Assembly: GCA_029881035.1 (NCBI GenBank)
Contig: JAOUNI010000014.1
Location: forward strand, 1-50,751
Reading direction: 5' to 3'
DNA from: Gammaproteobacteria bacterium
GTDB taxonomy: Bacteria > Pseudomonadota > Gammaproteobacteria > SZUA-229
DNA: 50,751 nucleotides
Shown: piece by piece, positions 34,891 to 46,117 of the stretch
Position numbering within the stretch: the stretch's first letter is position 1
How the letters are laid out: each line of letters begins with the position of its first letter
Notes under the pieces: generated by a model
Database searches by the model: none
Told to the model about the DNA's origin: nothing
Seen by the model: only the letters and a program-made list of their open reading frames with translations
Position numbers and translations under genes: made by a program

Positions 34891-35604
34891 ATGAGTGAAT
34901 CAAAATCAGATAATAAAGAAATAATTGAAGAAACCCCGGTTGTCAGTGAAAAAAAATTGGACAAAGCGGAAAAAGTGACAAAAGCAAAAAAAGTAACAAA
35001 AGCTAAAGAAGTAGAAGAAGTTTCTGTTGAAGAAGCGATTGTTGAAAAGGAAGAAGTAACTGCAGCGCCTTACCTTGCTACTAAAAAAGAAGAAGTTTCA
35101 AAATCTTCTGTTAAAGCTGGAACATATATGGCGATAGCGGCAGGTGTTTTGTTAGTTGTTGCTTTAACAGCCGTTACATTTTTTCAGGACGAGTATGAAT
35201 CTGCGGTTGCAAGTTTGATGTCGATTGTTGTAGCTGATGAAGCAGCACAAGAAGCAGATCTGGCTGCAATTGAAACAGAAGTAAGTAACGGTGAAGCTCA
35301 GGCTTTTGATCAGGTTGTGACGGCAAATAATGATTATCAATCATTTGCGATGAATCAGAACAAAGCCAGTACTTTTGAAGAAAAGCGTCAGAATCGACGT
35401 GCTGCATTTGAAGAATCAAGACGTAAGCACGATGAAAGAATGGCAGAAATGTACCAGCTAAGAACAGCAGCGTTTGATCGTATGAATAAAAATCAGGCGG
35501 ATATACGTAACAGAATGGAAATATTGCGTACTAAAACTCAAGAGATTCAATTAGAGATGCAGCAGAAAATGCAAACTGCATATAACGAGTTTCACTCGAT
35601 CTAA
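34891..35604 (+). CDS. Single-pass membrane protein with an extracytoplasmic coiled coil, between the globule-like genes
   Basis: A 237-residue protein. Residues 1-74 are Lys/Glu-rich with repeats of VTKAKK type and no signal peptide. One membrane segment covers 75-97. Residues 160-230 form a long coiled coil. With the Lys-rich end in the cytoplasm, the coiled coil would be periplasmic. The stretch RRAAFEESRRKHDERMAEM (169-187) resembles the C-terminal tail of globule-like protein 2. Known globule proteins include a coiled-coil member in A. vinosum (SgpD), so a role in globule assembly or tethering is plausible. The start is ATG 34891, nine bases after AAGGA. Confidence 0.7.
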   Translation: MSESKSDNKEIIEETPVVSEKKLDKAEKVTKAKKVTKAKEVEEVSVEEAIVEKEEVTAAPYLATKKEEVSKSSVKAGTYMAIAAGVLLVVALTAVTFFQDEYESAVASLMSIVVADEAAQEADLAAIETEVSNGEAQAFDQVVTANNDYQSFAMNQNKASTFEEKRQNRRAAFEESRRKHDERMAEMYQLRTAAFDRMNKNQADIRNRMEILRTKTQEIQLEMQQKMQTAYNEFHSI

Positions 35605-35655
35605 TTTGAACCGAAGTAGTTGAGTTTTTTACATTACATTATCGAGGATAGACAA

Positions 35656-36249
35656 ATGAAAAAATTAAAAATAGTAGCAGTAATATCGGCCCTGGTTATT
35701 TCATCATCAGCGAATGCATGGTGGGGTGATAACGGTTATGGTAACGGCAGTGGTTACAATAACGGTAATGGTTATGGTAACGGAAATGGTTACGGCAACG
35801 GTGCTGGTGATTTTGATGGCAGCTTTGGTTTTAATATGAGTGCTAAAGGAAATGGTCGCGGTAACGGCTATGGTAATGGTTATAATGGTTATAACGGTAG
35901 TAACAATTATAATGGCTACAATGGTTATAACGGTTACAACGGTTATGCTCCTTATGGTTATGCGCCAGCGCCAAATGCTCCAGCAGCTCAGGCACCAGCA
36001 GCTCAGGTACCAGCTCCAGCAGCTCAAAACGGACAGGCTCCTTACGGTCCATATGGTTATGCTCCAGTTCAAAATGGTCAGGCTAATTACGGACAGGCGC
36101 CATTAACTCAGGAGCAGATGGAAGCTGAACGGGCTGCATTTATTAAGCAGATGGAAGAAAGACGTGATGCTGCACGTAAGCAACACGAAGAAATGATGAA
36201 AAAAATGCACGAAGCTCGTGCAAATAAAGATGGTGCCAATAAAGGCTAA
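35656..36249 (+). CDS. Sulfur-globule-protein-like secreted Gly/Asn/Tyr-rich protein 2 with a charged tail
   Basis: A 197-residue paralogue of protein 1. Its signal peptide (MKKLKIVAVISALVISSSANA, cleavage after 21) leads into WWGDNGYGNG. A GAGDFDGSFGFNMSAKGNG segment matches protein 1, followed by NGY repeats (about 70-96) and PYGYAP. It has two additions: an Ala/Pro/Gln-rich linker (about 105-150) and a charged helical tail (about 151-190), which carries ERAAF ... ARKQHEEMMKKM. The tail resembles the coiled coil of the membrane protein encoded just upstream. GAGG lies eight bases before ATG 35656. Confidence 0.78.
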   Translation: MKKLKIVAVISALVISSSANAWWGDNGYGNGSGYNNGNGYGNGNGYGNGAGDFDGSFGFNMSAKGNGRGNGYGNGYNGYNGSNNYNGYNGYNGYNGYAPYGYAPAPNAPAAQAPAAQVPAPAAQNGQAPYGPYGYAPVQNGQANYGQAPLTQEQMEAERAAFIKQMEERRDAARKQHEEMMKKMHEARANKDGANKG

Positions 36250-36263
36250 TCTTTTTTAAATAT

Positions 36264-36300
36264 AAACGGATTTTAGTGATATGTCTGGAATCCGTTTTTA
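36264..36300 (+). terminator. Rho-independent terminator after globule-like gene 2
   Basis: AAACGGATT pairs with AATCCGTTT, followed by TTTA. It lies 15 bases after the stop codon and closes the globule-like cluster. Confidence 0.75.
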
Positions 36301-36393
36301 GGTAGTAGTAAGCGTTGTTGACGCAAACCTGCTTTTCTGAAGAGTTTCATCCATGACAGATTAACCAGGTTTAGCAGTAGTCATGCGCTGCTA

Positions 36394-36427
36394 GGGTGCG
36401 GTAGTTTAGGCTATCGCACCCATTTTT
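36394..36427 (+). terminator. Second terminator hairpin downstream of the globule-like cluster
   Basis: GGGTGCGGTAG pairs with CTATCGCACCC around TTTAGG, followed by TTTTT. It lies just before the end of the convergent Mut7-C gene and insulates the two transcription units. Confidence 0.7.
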
Positions 36428-36441
36428 GAGGGTGATTGTTT

Positions 36442-37203
36442 TCAGGTGTTCTGGTTGATACTATCGATCATGGCCTGCATTCTCAAATAGTGGCCGCCTT
36501 CCCAGTATATTTTTTTACACTCTTCGCATTGAATAAAAACACTGTAATATTTCCTGGTTCTGGCTTGTAGCTGATCTTTAATTTTCTGCTTATCCACCGG
36601 TTGTGTAATTCCGTTGCAGTACATGCAGCGCGAAAATGGTTTCTGTTTATCGTACAAATCAAAGCGTGATAGCACTTCTAGTAATTGTTGTTTTGGTTGC
36701 CGAGCGCGCACGAAATAACCATGTTGGATTTGTTTACGCATGAGCAATTGACGGTCGCAGGTCAGTAGCATGCGAGCTTCGTTAGCTGAGATGTTGGCCA
36801 GAGTGAGATCGTCATAGTCGTTTTGATAGAGTGCATCGAAGCCGAGCATGCGCAGGTAGGCAGCCAAACGTCCCAGGTGAACATCAAGAATAAATCTGTA
36901 TTCATCCAGTGGCTCTGGCTGGCAGTGAATTAGAGGCGAGATGGTCTGCAACTCATTAACCCCCTGCTTCAAGGTTGGGTACAGGCTGATCTGGTCACCG
37001 TTCTGAACCGTATAATTAAGATCGACAGATTTGCCATTAACGATGATCAGGTCGATTTCTGTATGGGGTACGCCGATTGATTCGATAAGGTCTTTAACGG
37101 ACCGTGGTAGTTTTAACTCATAACTTACGACTGCCCCAGGTTGCTCTGGCAGCAGGAAATCATTGAGCTCATTGTTAAACCGTATCTTGATCAGGCTCGA
37201 CAT
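36442..37203 (-). CDS. Mut7-C RNase-like protein with an N-terminal ubiquitin-like domain
   Basis: A 253-residue protein. The N-terminal part (about 1-90, SLIKIRFNNELNDFL and GDQISLYPTL) is the ubiquitin-like Mut7-C-associated domain. The Mut7-C PIN-type domain follows (DVHLGRLAAYLRMLGFDALY, LLTCDRQLLMRK). The C-terminal zinc-ribbon-like part has CMYCNG and CEECKKIYWEGGHY. The family is predicted to have ribonuclease activity. ATG 37203 gives the usual start; ATG 37230 is also in frame. Confidence 0.82.
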   Translation of the reverse strand: MSSLIKIRFNNELNDFLLPEQPGAVVSYELKLPRSVKDLIESIGVPHTEIDLIIVNGKSVDLNYTVQNGDQISLYPTLKQGVNELQTISPLIHCQPEPLDEYRFILDVHLGRLAAYLRMLGFDALYQNDYDDLTLANISANEARMLLTCDRQLLMRKQIQHGYFVRARQPKQQLLEVLSRFDLYDKQKPFSRCMYCNGITQPVDKQKIKDQLQARTRKYYSVFIQCEECKKIYWEGGHYLRMQAMIDSINQNT

Positions 37204-37363
37204 AGGACAATGATAGCTGATTTTCATCATTGATAGAGCAAGTTGCCATCATCACGAACCTGAAAAACACCGATGATGATAATAGAAAGGTTTTTTAGTC
37301 GTGAATCCGTTGCTGTTCTGAAATATAATGTGCAGTTCATGTGATTTATAATTCCTATTTTGA

Positions 37364-39631
<2,268 letters not shown>

Positions 39632-39646
39632 ATAATTAATGGATTA

Positions 39647-40288
39647 ATGAGTTCAATACAAATGTCAGATCAGGATAAGGATGTAAAAAATTTTCACGAT
39701 ATGCTGCTTAGCTATTCACAGGAGATGAAGGCAGGCGGTCGAAGTAAGATTGAATCTCAGTTGTGGGATAAGTATGGCGCCACGGTAACGATTATGGTGG
39801 TGGATATGTCGGGTTTCACACGACTGAGTCGTGAACATGGTATTGTGCATTACCTTTCAATGGTACGACGTATGCAGTTAACCTCAAGACCTATTATTGA
39901 AAGCTATCAGGGTCGGGTAGTGCGTTTTGAAGCAGATAATGCTTATGCCTGCTTTGCTCATCCTGAGGATGCGATTCGTGCTGCGGTGTCATTAAATCTG
40001 GCCATGGATGCCGCCAATATTGTAACCCCCGATGAGCTGGACATAAGATTATCCTGCGGTATTGATCATGGAGAATGTTTAATTCCTGGAGATGACGATT
40101 TTTTTGGTACGCCAGTGAATAATGCCAGTAAGCTCGGTGAAGACCTTGGTGAACCGGGTCAAATACTGGTAACCGATAGTGCCATGTCTTTAGTGAATGA
40201 AGTGACTCCATTTGATTCTGATTCATGGACGGTGGAAATCGGTGGTGAACCCATGATCGTGCACACAATTAAATATTATCGGGAATAA
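39647..40288 (+). CDS. Degenerate class III nucleotidyl cyclase domain protein
   Basis: A 213-residue, stand-alone cyclase homology domain. The first metal site is VVDMSGFT with D53; the second is VRFEADNAYACF with D97. Typical cyclases have KxxGD at the second site, so here the Lys is replaced by Arg and the Gly by Ala. The VNNASKLGEDLGEPGQILV segment has Lys where the transition-state Arg is expected. No membrane segment or other domain is present. It may be a weak or inactive cyclase, or a nucleotide-binding regulator. ATG 39647 is used; ATG 39662 is possible. Confidence 0.8.
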   Translation: MSSIQMSDQDKDVKNFHDMLLSYSQEMKAGGRSKIESQLWDKYGATVTIMVVDMSGFTRLSREHGIVHYLSMVRRMQLTSRPIIESYQGRVVRFEADNAYACFAHPEDAIRAAVSLNLAMDAANIVTPDELDIRLSCGIDHGECLIPGDDDFFGTPVNNASKLGEDLGEPGQILVTDSAMSLVNEVTPFDSDSWTVEIGGEPMIVHTIKYYRE

Positions 40289-40339
40289 AAATTTCGTATT
40301 AATAATTGATCTTATATATGTATGGTAAGACGATGCTGC

Positions 40340-41545
40340 CTAAACGACCTTGCCAGCACACCAGCCCGATGACCAGGCCCACTGGAAATTGTAGCCACCT
40401 AGCCAGCCGGTAACATCAAGTACTTCTCCAATAAAATAAAGTCCAGTAGATTTTTTAGATTCCATTGTTTTAGAGGATATTTCATCACAGTCGATGCCGC
40501 CCAGTGTAACTTCTGCTGTACGGTAGCCTTCGGTTCCGTTGGGTTTGACTTGCCATTGATGAAGTTGCAGTGCAATTTCGTTAATTCTAACTTGCGTGAG
40601 TTCCTGCAAAGGTTTGTCGATGGTGTCTTCATCCAGTAGGGCGGGGATGAGTCGTTTCGGCAGGATTTCATTTAGCACTGTTTTTAACTTTACATTGGGC
40701 TGTTTGGCCTGGCGGTTTTTGAGTAAGGCCAGCAGGTCGATATCAGGTAACAGGTTGATGCTAATCGCTTCACCGGGTTGCCAGTAAGAAGAAATTTGTA
40801 AAATGGCCGGACCACTCAGGCCGCGATGGGTGAACAGGATATTTTCTCCGAAAGAAGTGCGTTCATTACTAACAATAGTTTCAACTGAGACACCAGATAA
40901 TTCTGAAAGCATTTCTTTGTCATGTGGTTGTAGTGTAAAAGGCACTAATCCGGCGGTGGTTGGCCAGATATGGTGGTCGAACTGTTCAGCGATTTTGTAA
41001 CCCAAAGGACTGGCGCACATTTTCGGGATGGACAGGCCGCCACTGGCGATGACTAACGATGTGCTCTGAAATTTACCCAGTGATGTATCGGTAATGTAAC
41101 TGCCATCGTCATTTTTTTCGACTGTATTTATTTCGCAATTAAGCTGAATTTTTACCTTTGCCTTTTTGCATTCTTCAAGCAGCATATTAAGAATGTCCTT
41201 GGCGCTATCGTCACAGAACAACTGACCATGCTCACGTTCGTGAAAAGGTATTTTGTATTCGCCTACCATGGCGATGAAATCCCACTGCGTGTAACGACTG
41301 AGCGCCGATATGCAAAAATGCGGATTGTGCGAAATATAATTATCAGCACTAACATCATAGTTGGTGAAGTTGCAACGACCACCGCCTGACATGAGTATTT
41401 TTTTGCCAGCCTTGTTGGCATGATCCAGTACAATGACTTTTCGACTACGTTTGCCGGCTTCAATCGCGCACATTAAACCGGATGCGCTTGCACCGATAAT
41501 CAGGACATCTGTTTGAATTATTTTATCCGGCATAACAGGCTGCAT
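40340..41545 (-). CDS. BaiN/YhiN family FAD-dependent oxidoreductase (HI0933-like)
   Basis: A 401-residue flavoprotein. The N-terminal dinucleotide motif is LIIGASASGLMCAIEAGKR, followed by GKKILMSGGGRCNFTN, the signature of the HI0933/YhiN family. The C terminus GYNFQWAWSSGWCAG is also typical. The substrate of bacterial YhiN proteins is not established, although the BaiN name comes from a bile-acid enzyme. It is 12 bases downstream of dbpA on the same strand, so the two are probably co-transcribed. Confidence 0.88.
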   Translation of the reverse strand: MQPVMPDKIIQTDVLIIGASASGLMCAIEAGKRSRKVIVLDHANKAGKKILMSGGGRCNFTNYDVSADNYISHNPHFCISALSRYTQWDFIAMVGEYKIPFHEREHGQLFCDDSAKDILNMLLEECKKAKVKIQLNCEINTVEKNDDGSYITDTSLGKFQSTSLVIASGGLSIPKMCASPLGYKIAEQFDHHIWPTTAGLVPFTLQPHDKEMLSELSGVSVETIVSNERTSFGENILFTHRGLSGPAILQISSYWQPGEAISINLLPDIDLLALLKNRQAKQPNVKLKTVLNEILPKRLIPALLDEDTIDKPLQELTQVRINEIALQLHQWQVKPNGTEGYRTAEVTLGGIDCDEISSKTMESKKSTGLYFIGEVLDVTGWLGGYNFQWAWSSGWCAGKVV

Positions 41546-41557
41546 ATTTCATGGGGC

Positions 41558-42934
41558 TTAACTCAGTTTTCGAACTCTAAACTTACGGCCTTTTATTTTT
41601 CCTTCAGACAGTGCCTTTAATGCCTGTTTGGCAATTTGACGTTCTACGGCGACATACGCCACGCTATCAAACAGATCAATTTTTCCGATTTGTTTACCCG
41701 GTATGCCGGTGTTGGCGGTTAACGCGCCTAATATATCGCCGGGGCGCATCTTGTCTTTACGGCCGCCATTAATGCACAGCGTGACCATTGGCGGGCTTAG
41801 TTTGAAATTTTCTCTCATTTTAAGCGACGAGGTCTGCTCAATTCGAACCGGGCTTTTTTGATATTCTTCGATGGCATTCACTTTGGGTGATTCGGAAGCC
41901 ATGAACAAACTCAGTGCCAGACCTTCTTTGTCAGCGCGGCCGGTGCGGCCGATACGGTGAATGTGTATTTCTGGGTCGGGTGATATTTCAAAAACAATCA
42001 CGGCTTCCAGATCTTTAATATCCAGCCCGCGTGCGGCGACATCAGTGGCGATAAGAATCGAACTGCTTTTATTGGAGAACTGCACCAGTACCCGATCACG
42101 ATCATTTTGTTCAAGGTCGCCGTGCAAAGCCAGTGCATGAAAACCCTGTTGCCATAATTCTTCTGCTAATTCTTTGCATTGATTTTTTCGATTGCAAAAT
42201 ACGACGGTGGATTCAGGACGATAATGATGCAACAGGGCAATTAATGTTTTGGTTCTATCGCCTTTTTCAATTTCATAAAAAATCTGCTTGATTTTTTTGT
42301 CGCTATGCAGGCTTTCGACATGAATATCAATAGGGTCTTTCTGCACGGCCTTGCTGATACCTTTTATTTCATCCGGATAAGTTGCAGAAAACAACAGTGT
42401 TTGTCGCTGACGTGGTGTGAACTCGGCAATCGACAGGATGTCTTCAAGGAAACCCATGTCGAGCATGCGGTCGCCTTCATCCAGTACCAGTGTTTTTAAG
42501 TCAGCCAGTCTTAAAGAGCCTTTTTGCAGATGTTTTAATATCCGCCCCGGTGTGCCGACGACGATATGCGGCTGATGCTCTAGTGAGGCCAGTTGTGCAC
42601 CCATGGGTACACCACCGCACAAGCTAAGAATTTTTGTGTTGGGAATTGGTCGCGCCAGGCGACGAATTTCTTTGCTGACCTGATCGGCCAGCTCGCGGGT
42701 CGGGCAAAGTATCAGTGCCTGAGTCTGGTAATTTTGCACATCCAGTCGGTGCAACAGGCCAATGCCAAATGCGGCTGTTTTGCCGCTGCCGGTTTTTGCC
42801 TGCGCCTGTATATCTTTACCTTGCAGAATGGCTGGCAGACTTTTTTTCTGGATCTGGGTCATCGATTTGTAATCCAGCGATTCGAGATTGGCCAAAAATT
42901 CGGGCGATAAGGGCAGTGATGAGAATGCAGTCAT
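41558..42934 (-). CDS. dbpA: ATP-dependent RNA helicase DbpA
   Basis: A 458-residue DEAD-box helicase. Motif I is AKTGSGKT at 46-53, then PTREL at 78-82, SAT, and HRIGRTGR near the end of the core. The C-terminal domain (about 385-458, VTLCINGGRKDKMRPGDILGAL) is the DbpA RNA-binding domain, which targets hairpin 92 of 23S rRNA for 50S assembly. Motif II reads DEGD at 152-155 instead of DEAD; this is a conservative change and the core is otherwise intact. Confidence 0.94.
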   Translation of the reverse strand: MTAFSSLPLSPEFLANLESLDYKSMTQIQKKSLPAILQGKDIQAQAKTGSGKTAAFGIGLLHRLDVQNYQTQALILCPTRELADQVSKEIRRLARPIPNTKILSLCGGVPMGAQLASLEHQPHIVVGTPGRILKHLQKGSLRLADLKTLVLDEGDRMLDMGFLEDILSIAEFTPRQRQTLLFSATYPDEIKGISKAVQKDPIDIHVESLHSDKKIKQIFYEIEKGDRTKTLIALLHHYRPESTVVFCNRKNQCKELAEELWQQGFHALALHGDLEQNDRDRVLVQFSNKSSSILIATDVAARGLDIKDLEAVIVFEISPDPEIHIHRIGRTGRADKEGLALSLFMASESPKVNAIEEYQKSPVRIEQTSSLKMRENFKLSPPMVTLCINGGRKDKMRPGDILGALTANTGIPGKQIGKIDLFDSVAYVAVERQIAKQALKALSEGKIKGRKFRVRKLS

Positions 42935-43002
42935 TGTTTCTGGAAGCAGCGGTTATTAGAAATGGGGAAGGGGCCGTATCTTAGCAGATTAGTGTCTGCA
43001 AA

Positions 43003-43033
43003 TTAAAAAGGGCTGATCACTCAGCCATTTTTT
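43003..43033 (-). terminator. Terminator of the class I aldolase gene
   Basis: GGCTGA and TCAGCC pair around TCAC, flanked by A and T runs, so it can work in either direction. On the minus strand the stem is followed by CTTTTTAATT, as needed for the aldolase transcript. Confidence 0.8.
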
Positions 43034-43063
43034 ATAACATCTTTACGCCATAGTTTCGTGCGG

Positions 43064-44077
43064 CTAATCTGTTTCCATATTTGGCTTGTAGTGTCCCTGA
43101 CGAGCCAGGCTGTTGAGACGAGCTCGTTTCAGCAGGGCAATTTCCGCTGCTTCAATATTTTCAGGTTTACCCTGCCAGGCTTCTAATACTGGTTGCTGCA
43201 ATGCACGACCGTAGGAAATGCTTAGCTGCCAGGGTCCGCCTATCTGATTAATGGCATTCAAATTCACCGTAGCTTCTTCGGGGCTCTGACCGCCGGACAG
43301 AAAGTTGATACTGGGTACGGCTGCTGGCACCGCTCTGCGGAATACCCGGATAGTTGCTTCTGCTATTTCATCGGGGTCTGCAGTGCGGCAGTCTTTGCCG
43401 GGCAACACCATATTGGGTTTCAGAATCATGTGTTCAAGGGTGACACCATACTGCAACAGCGCCTGAAACACGGCGTACAGAACCTGCTCGGTGACTTCTT
43501 CACATCGATCTATATCGTGATCACCATCCATCAGTACTTCTGGTTCGACAATCGGCACCAGACCCAGCTCCTGACAGGTGGCGGCGTAGTGCGCCAGCTT
43601 TTCGGCATTGGCATATAAACCCAGTTGAGTGGGATTGGTGGTGGTAATGGGATAAACCTCACGCCATTTGGCAAAACGCGCACCCTGCTCGATATAAGTA
43701 ACCAGTCGATCAGCGAGACCGTCCAGACCTTTGGTAATGAGATCTCCGGGTGAGCCGACGAGTTTCTCTGTACCTTTGTCGACTTTGATGCCAGGAACGA
43801 TTTTCTGGTTCCATGCGACTTCCGGTAATAGTGTACCTGCGGCATTTTTCTGACCCAGGGTTTCTTCGAACAGAATAACACCGCTGATGAAATCACCCAG
43901 TCCCGGCGTTTCGAGTAATAAGGAGCGATAGGAACGACGGTTTTCATCGGTGGATTCGAGGTTGATGGCAGCGAAACGTTTCTGGATGGTTGGTGCGCTT
44001 TCGTCCGCCGCGAGTATGCCGCGACGGTCATCAACCATGTCGTTAATGGTTTGTTGCAACCTTTGGCTTGTATCCAT
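43064..44077 (-). CDS. fba: Class I fructose-bisphosphate aldolase
   Basis: A 337-residue Schiff-base aldolase of the eukaryote-type class I family. Landmarks are ILAADESAPTIQKRF at 21-35, the catalytic Lys pair region (K137 in FAKWRE), IVEPEVLMDGDHD with E179, and K220 in HMILKPNMVLPGK, which forms the Schiff base. It cleaves fructose-1,6-bisphosphate in glycolysis or gluconeogenesis. A strong GGAGGT ribosome-binding site precedes the ATG, which fits high expression. Confidence 0.94.
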   Translation of the reverse strand: MDTSQRLQQTINDMVDDRRGILAADESAPTIQKRFAAINLESTDENRRSYRSLLLETPGLGDFISGVILFEETLGQKNAAGTLLPEVAWNQKIVPGIKVDKGTEKLVGSPGDLITKGLDGLADRLVTYIEQGARFAKWREVYPITTTNPTQLGLYANAEKLAHYAATCQELGLVPIVEPEVLMDGDHDIDRCEEVTEQVLYAVFQALLQYGVTLEHMILKPNMVLPGKDCRTADPDEIAEATIRVFRRAVPAAVPSINFLSGGQSPEEATVNLNAINQIGGPWQLSISYGRALQQPVLEAWQGKPENIEAAEIALLKRARLNSLARQGHYKPNMETD

Positions 44078-44175
44078 GATCTGGCACCTCCGTGCGAATC
44101 AGGTATACCTACATTATGTGTCTTTTCGATCAGTTCTCAAGGCCAACTAGTGAATAGATGGCTCTTATTTTTGAG

Positions 44176-44421
44176 TTATGCTTCGGTGACGGGTGCCAGC
44201 ATCAGAACCAGGGTTTGAGCATGTTCGGCTGCGGTACGCCCCAGGTCAGTTAAATAACCACCGTCTACCTGTGTAATTAGTCCTTTTTCGTGCAGACGTT
44301 TGACTGCTTCAATGGTGTCAGGACTAGCGCTCCCGTGTACTTTTATGCCCTGTTGTGTGCTTTCCAGGTTGTAACGAATGAGTACATTTAGTTCTTGAAT
44401 CTGTTCGGGGGAATAGGGCAT
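44176..44421 (-). CDS. TIGR02647 family protein
   Basis: An 81-residue soluble protein. It runs MPYSPEQIQELNVLIRYNLESTQQGIKVH, then TIEAVKRLHEKGLITQVDGGYLTDLGR, which is the pattern of the TIGR02647 family. The winged-helix-like layout (KRLHEKGLIT, GGYLT) suggests DNA binding, but this is inference. No partner gene is obvious; it lies upstream of the aldolase gene on the same strand. Confidence 0.75.
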   Translation of the reverse strand: MPYSPEQIQELNVLIRYNLESTQQGIKVHGSASPDTIEAVKRLHEKGLITQVDGGYLTDLGRTAAEHAQTLVLMLAPVTEA

Positions 44422-44659
44422 AACACAACCTCTTGGGGGGAAATAGTCATTGTAACGATATGTGTTTATATTGACGGAATCTGATATCTAAATCAATTGC
44501 TTAGTTAATTACATGATGAATAAGTGTTGAGTAAAAACATTTAGATTTGTGGGTAATTTATACCGATATTTTTTAACATGTATTGATCTGTGTTTGACTT
44601 AGCTCCAGTTAAATTAAATTAAATTTTGCATAATACGTTCTTTTTTCAGAGTAGCTCCT

Positions 44660-45865
44660 ATGCCATTAAATATTGATACCAGAAGTGTTGCCCTGGCTAT
44701 TCCACCTATCTGGCGTCTGGCATTTAGGCCATTATTTTTAGGCGGCACACTGTTTTCCATTGTCGCTATAGGCTGGTGGATTCATTTCTGGACGCATCCA
44801 TTTAACTGGTTGCCTTATGGCGGGCCGGTATGGTGGCATGGCCATGAAATGCTGTTTGGTTTTGGTGCTGCCATTGTTGTGGGTTTTTTACTTACCGCCG
44901 TGCAGACGTGGACGGGTGTGATTGGTATCAGAGGCAAACCTTTGGTCGTACTGGTATTGATGTGGTTATTGGGTCGCCTATTATTAGTTTTTGGTTCAGG
45001 CTTGCCTGACTGGCTGATTGCTACAGGTGATGTAAGTTATCTTTTACTGGCAGCTATTGCGATGGCTTATCCGGTGATAAAAGTAAAACAGTGGCGCAAT
45101 TTAATGTTTGTGCCGATCTTGTTTGTTTTTGCCTTATTGAATGCGATCAGTCACTGGGGCGTGATTAGTGAGCAACCGCAACTTGCAATACAATCATTGC
45201 ACGGCACGATTATGTTATTTGCTTTAATTATTTCTATCATCGGTGGGCGGGTCATCGCCGCGTTTACTGCCAATACCACCGGTTGCCAAAGAGCTCATCC
45301 CATCAAATGGCTGGAAACAGTGAGCATTACCAGTATTATTTTTATGCTGGTGATAGCTTCTTATGGATTTACCAATGTGCCCTCAGTTTTATTATTGATC
45401 GTTTCCAGTATCGCCGCTCTGGCTAATGGCTGGCGTTATTTGAGATGGGGGATTCAACATAGCGGGTCAGATCCATTGTTGTGGTCATTGCACCTGGCTT
45501 ATGCGTTTATTCCGCTTGGTTTTGTTGCCCTGGCCCTGCACAGCGTGGGCTTGATGGAGAACACCAGTGCAGCTTTGCACTGTTTCACCGTAGGTGCAAT
45601 GGGTGGCATGATATTGGCGATGATCTCGCGGGTCACACTGGGTCATACTGGGCGACCACTAAATCCACCTAAATTAGTCTCACTGGCGTTTTTATTTATA
45701 CTTGCAGCAGCCATTATTCGTGTCATATGGCCTGCATGGTTGCCCGAGTTTACGTCATGGGGTATTGCTTCAGCCGGTATATTCTGGGTATTGGCTTATA
45801 GTATATATATTTTATTTTATGCACCGATGCTGGTGACAACGCGAGCAGATGGTAATCCGGGTTGA
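44660..45865 (+). CDS. nnrS: NnrS family protein
   Basis: A 401-residue integral membrane protein with about twelve hydrophobic segments. NnrS features are WRLAFRPLFLGGTLFSI near the start, VWWHGHEMLFGFGAAIVVGFLLTAVQTW with the heme-ligand His region, and GGMILAMISRVTLGHTGRPL. Family members bind heme and copper and protect cells against nitric-oxide-linked stress. No FNR or NsrR operator was recognised with confidence upstream. The tiny CCGSCGG gene lies about 100 bases downstream. Confidence 0.93.
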   Translation: MPLNIDTRSVALAIPPIWRLAFRPLFLGGTLFSIVAIGWWIHFWTHPFNWLPYGGPVWWHGHEMLFGFGAAIVVGFLLTAVQTWTGVIGIRGKPLVVLVLMWLLGRLLLVFGSGLPDWLIATGDVSYLLLAAIAMAYPVIKVKQWRNLMFVPILFVFALLNAISHWGVISEQPQLAIQSLHGTIMLFALIISIIGGRVIAAFTANTTGCQRAHPIKWLETVSITSIIFMLVIASYGFTNVPSVLLLIVSSIAALANGWRYLRWGIQHSGSDPLLWSLHLAYAFIPLGFVALALHSVGLMENTSAALHCFTVGAMGGMILAMISRVTLGHTGRPLNPPKLVSLAFLFILAAAIIRVIWPAWLPEFTSWGIASAGIFWVLAYSIYILFYAPMLVTTRADGNPG

Positions 45866-45967
45866 TTATTTACTCATGTTAAGAGTTAAATGCTAATCCA
45901 GATCAAGTGCCAACATCAGGTGCAGTATTAAAATTCAATTTTCGTTGAATTTACAGAGGGTGATGGT

Positions 45968-46099
45968 ATGGGTTGTTGCGGCAGTTGTGGCGGTCAGGAT
46001 GCTGATAAGTCGAAAGATCAGGGTCAGGATCAGGAAAAAGCTCAGAATCAGGAACAAAATCAGGAAGCTAATAAAGAACAGAAACAGGAAGAAAAATAA
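45968..46099 (+). CDS. CCGSCGG mini-protein with a Gln/Glu/Lys-rich tail
   Basis: A 43-residue protein beginning MGCCGSCGGQDADKSKDQ and ending in repeats of Q, N, E and K. GAGGG lies about seven bases before ATG 45968. The three closely spaced cysteines could bind a metal or carry a redox or lipid modification. The tail is low complexity and disordered. It is followed directly by a terminator, which supports it being a real gene. Its proximity to nnrS suggests a shared role in metal or NO handling, but this is inference. Confidence 0.65.
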   Translation: MGCCGSCGGQDADKSKDQGQDQEKAQNQEQNQEANKEQKQEEK

Positions 46100-46117
46100 A
46101 TATCCTGTCGTCTGTTT

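Noticed and set aside
34600-36110. Long open frames antisense or out of frame to the globule-like genes
   Set aside because: They are by-products of the repetitive NGY codons, and their products are low-complexity without start signals.
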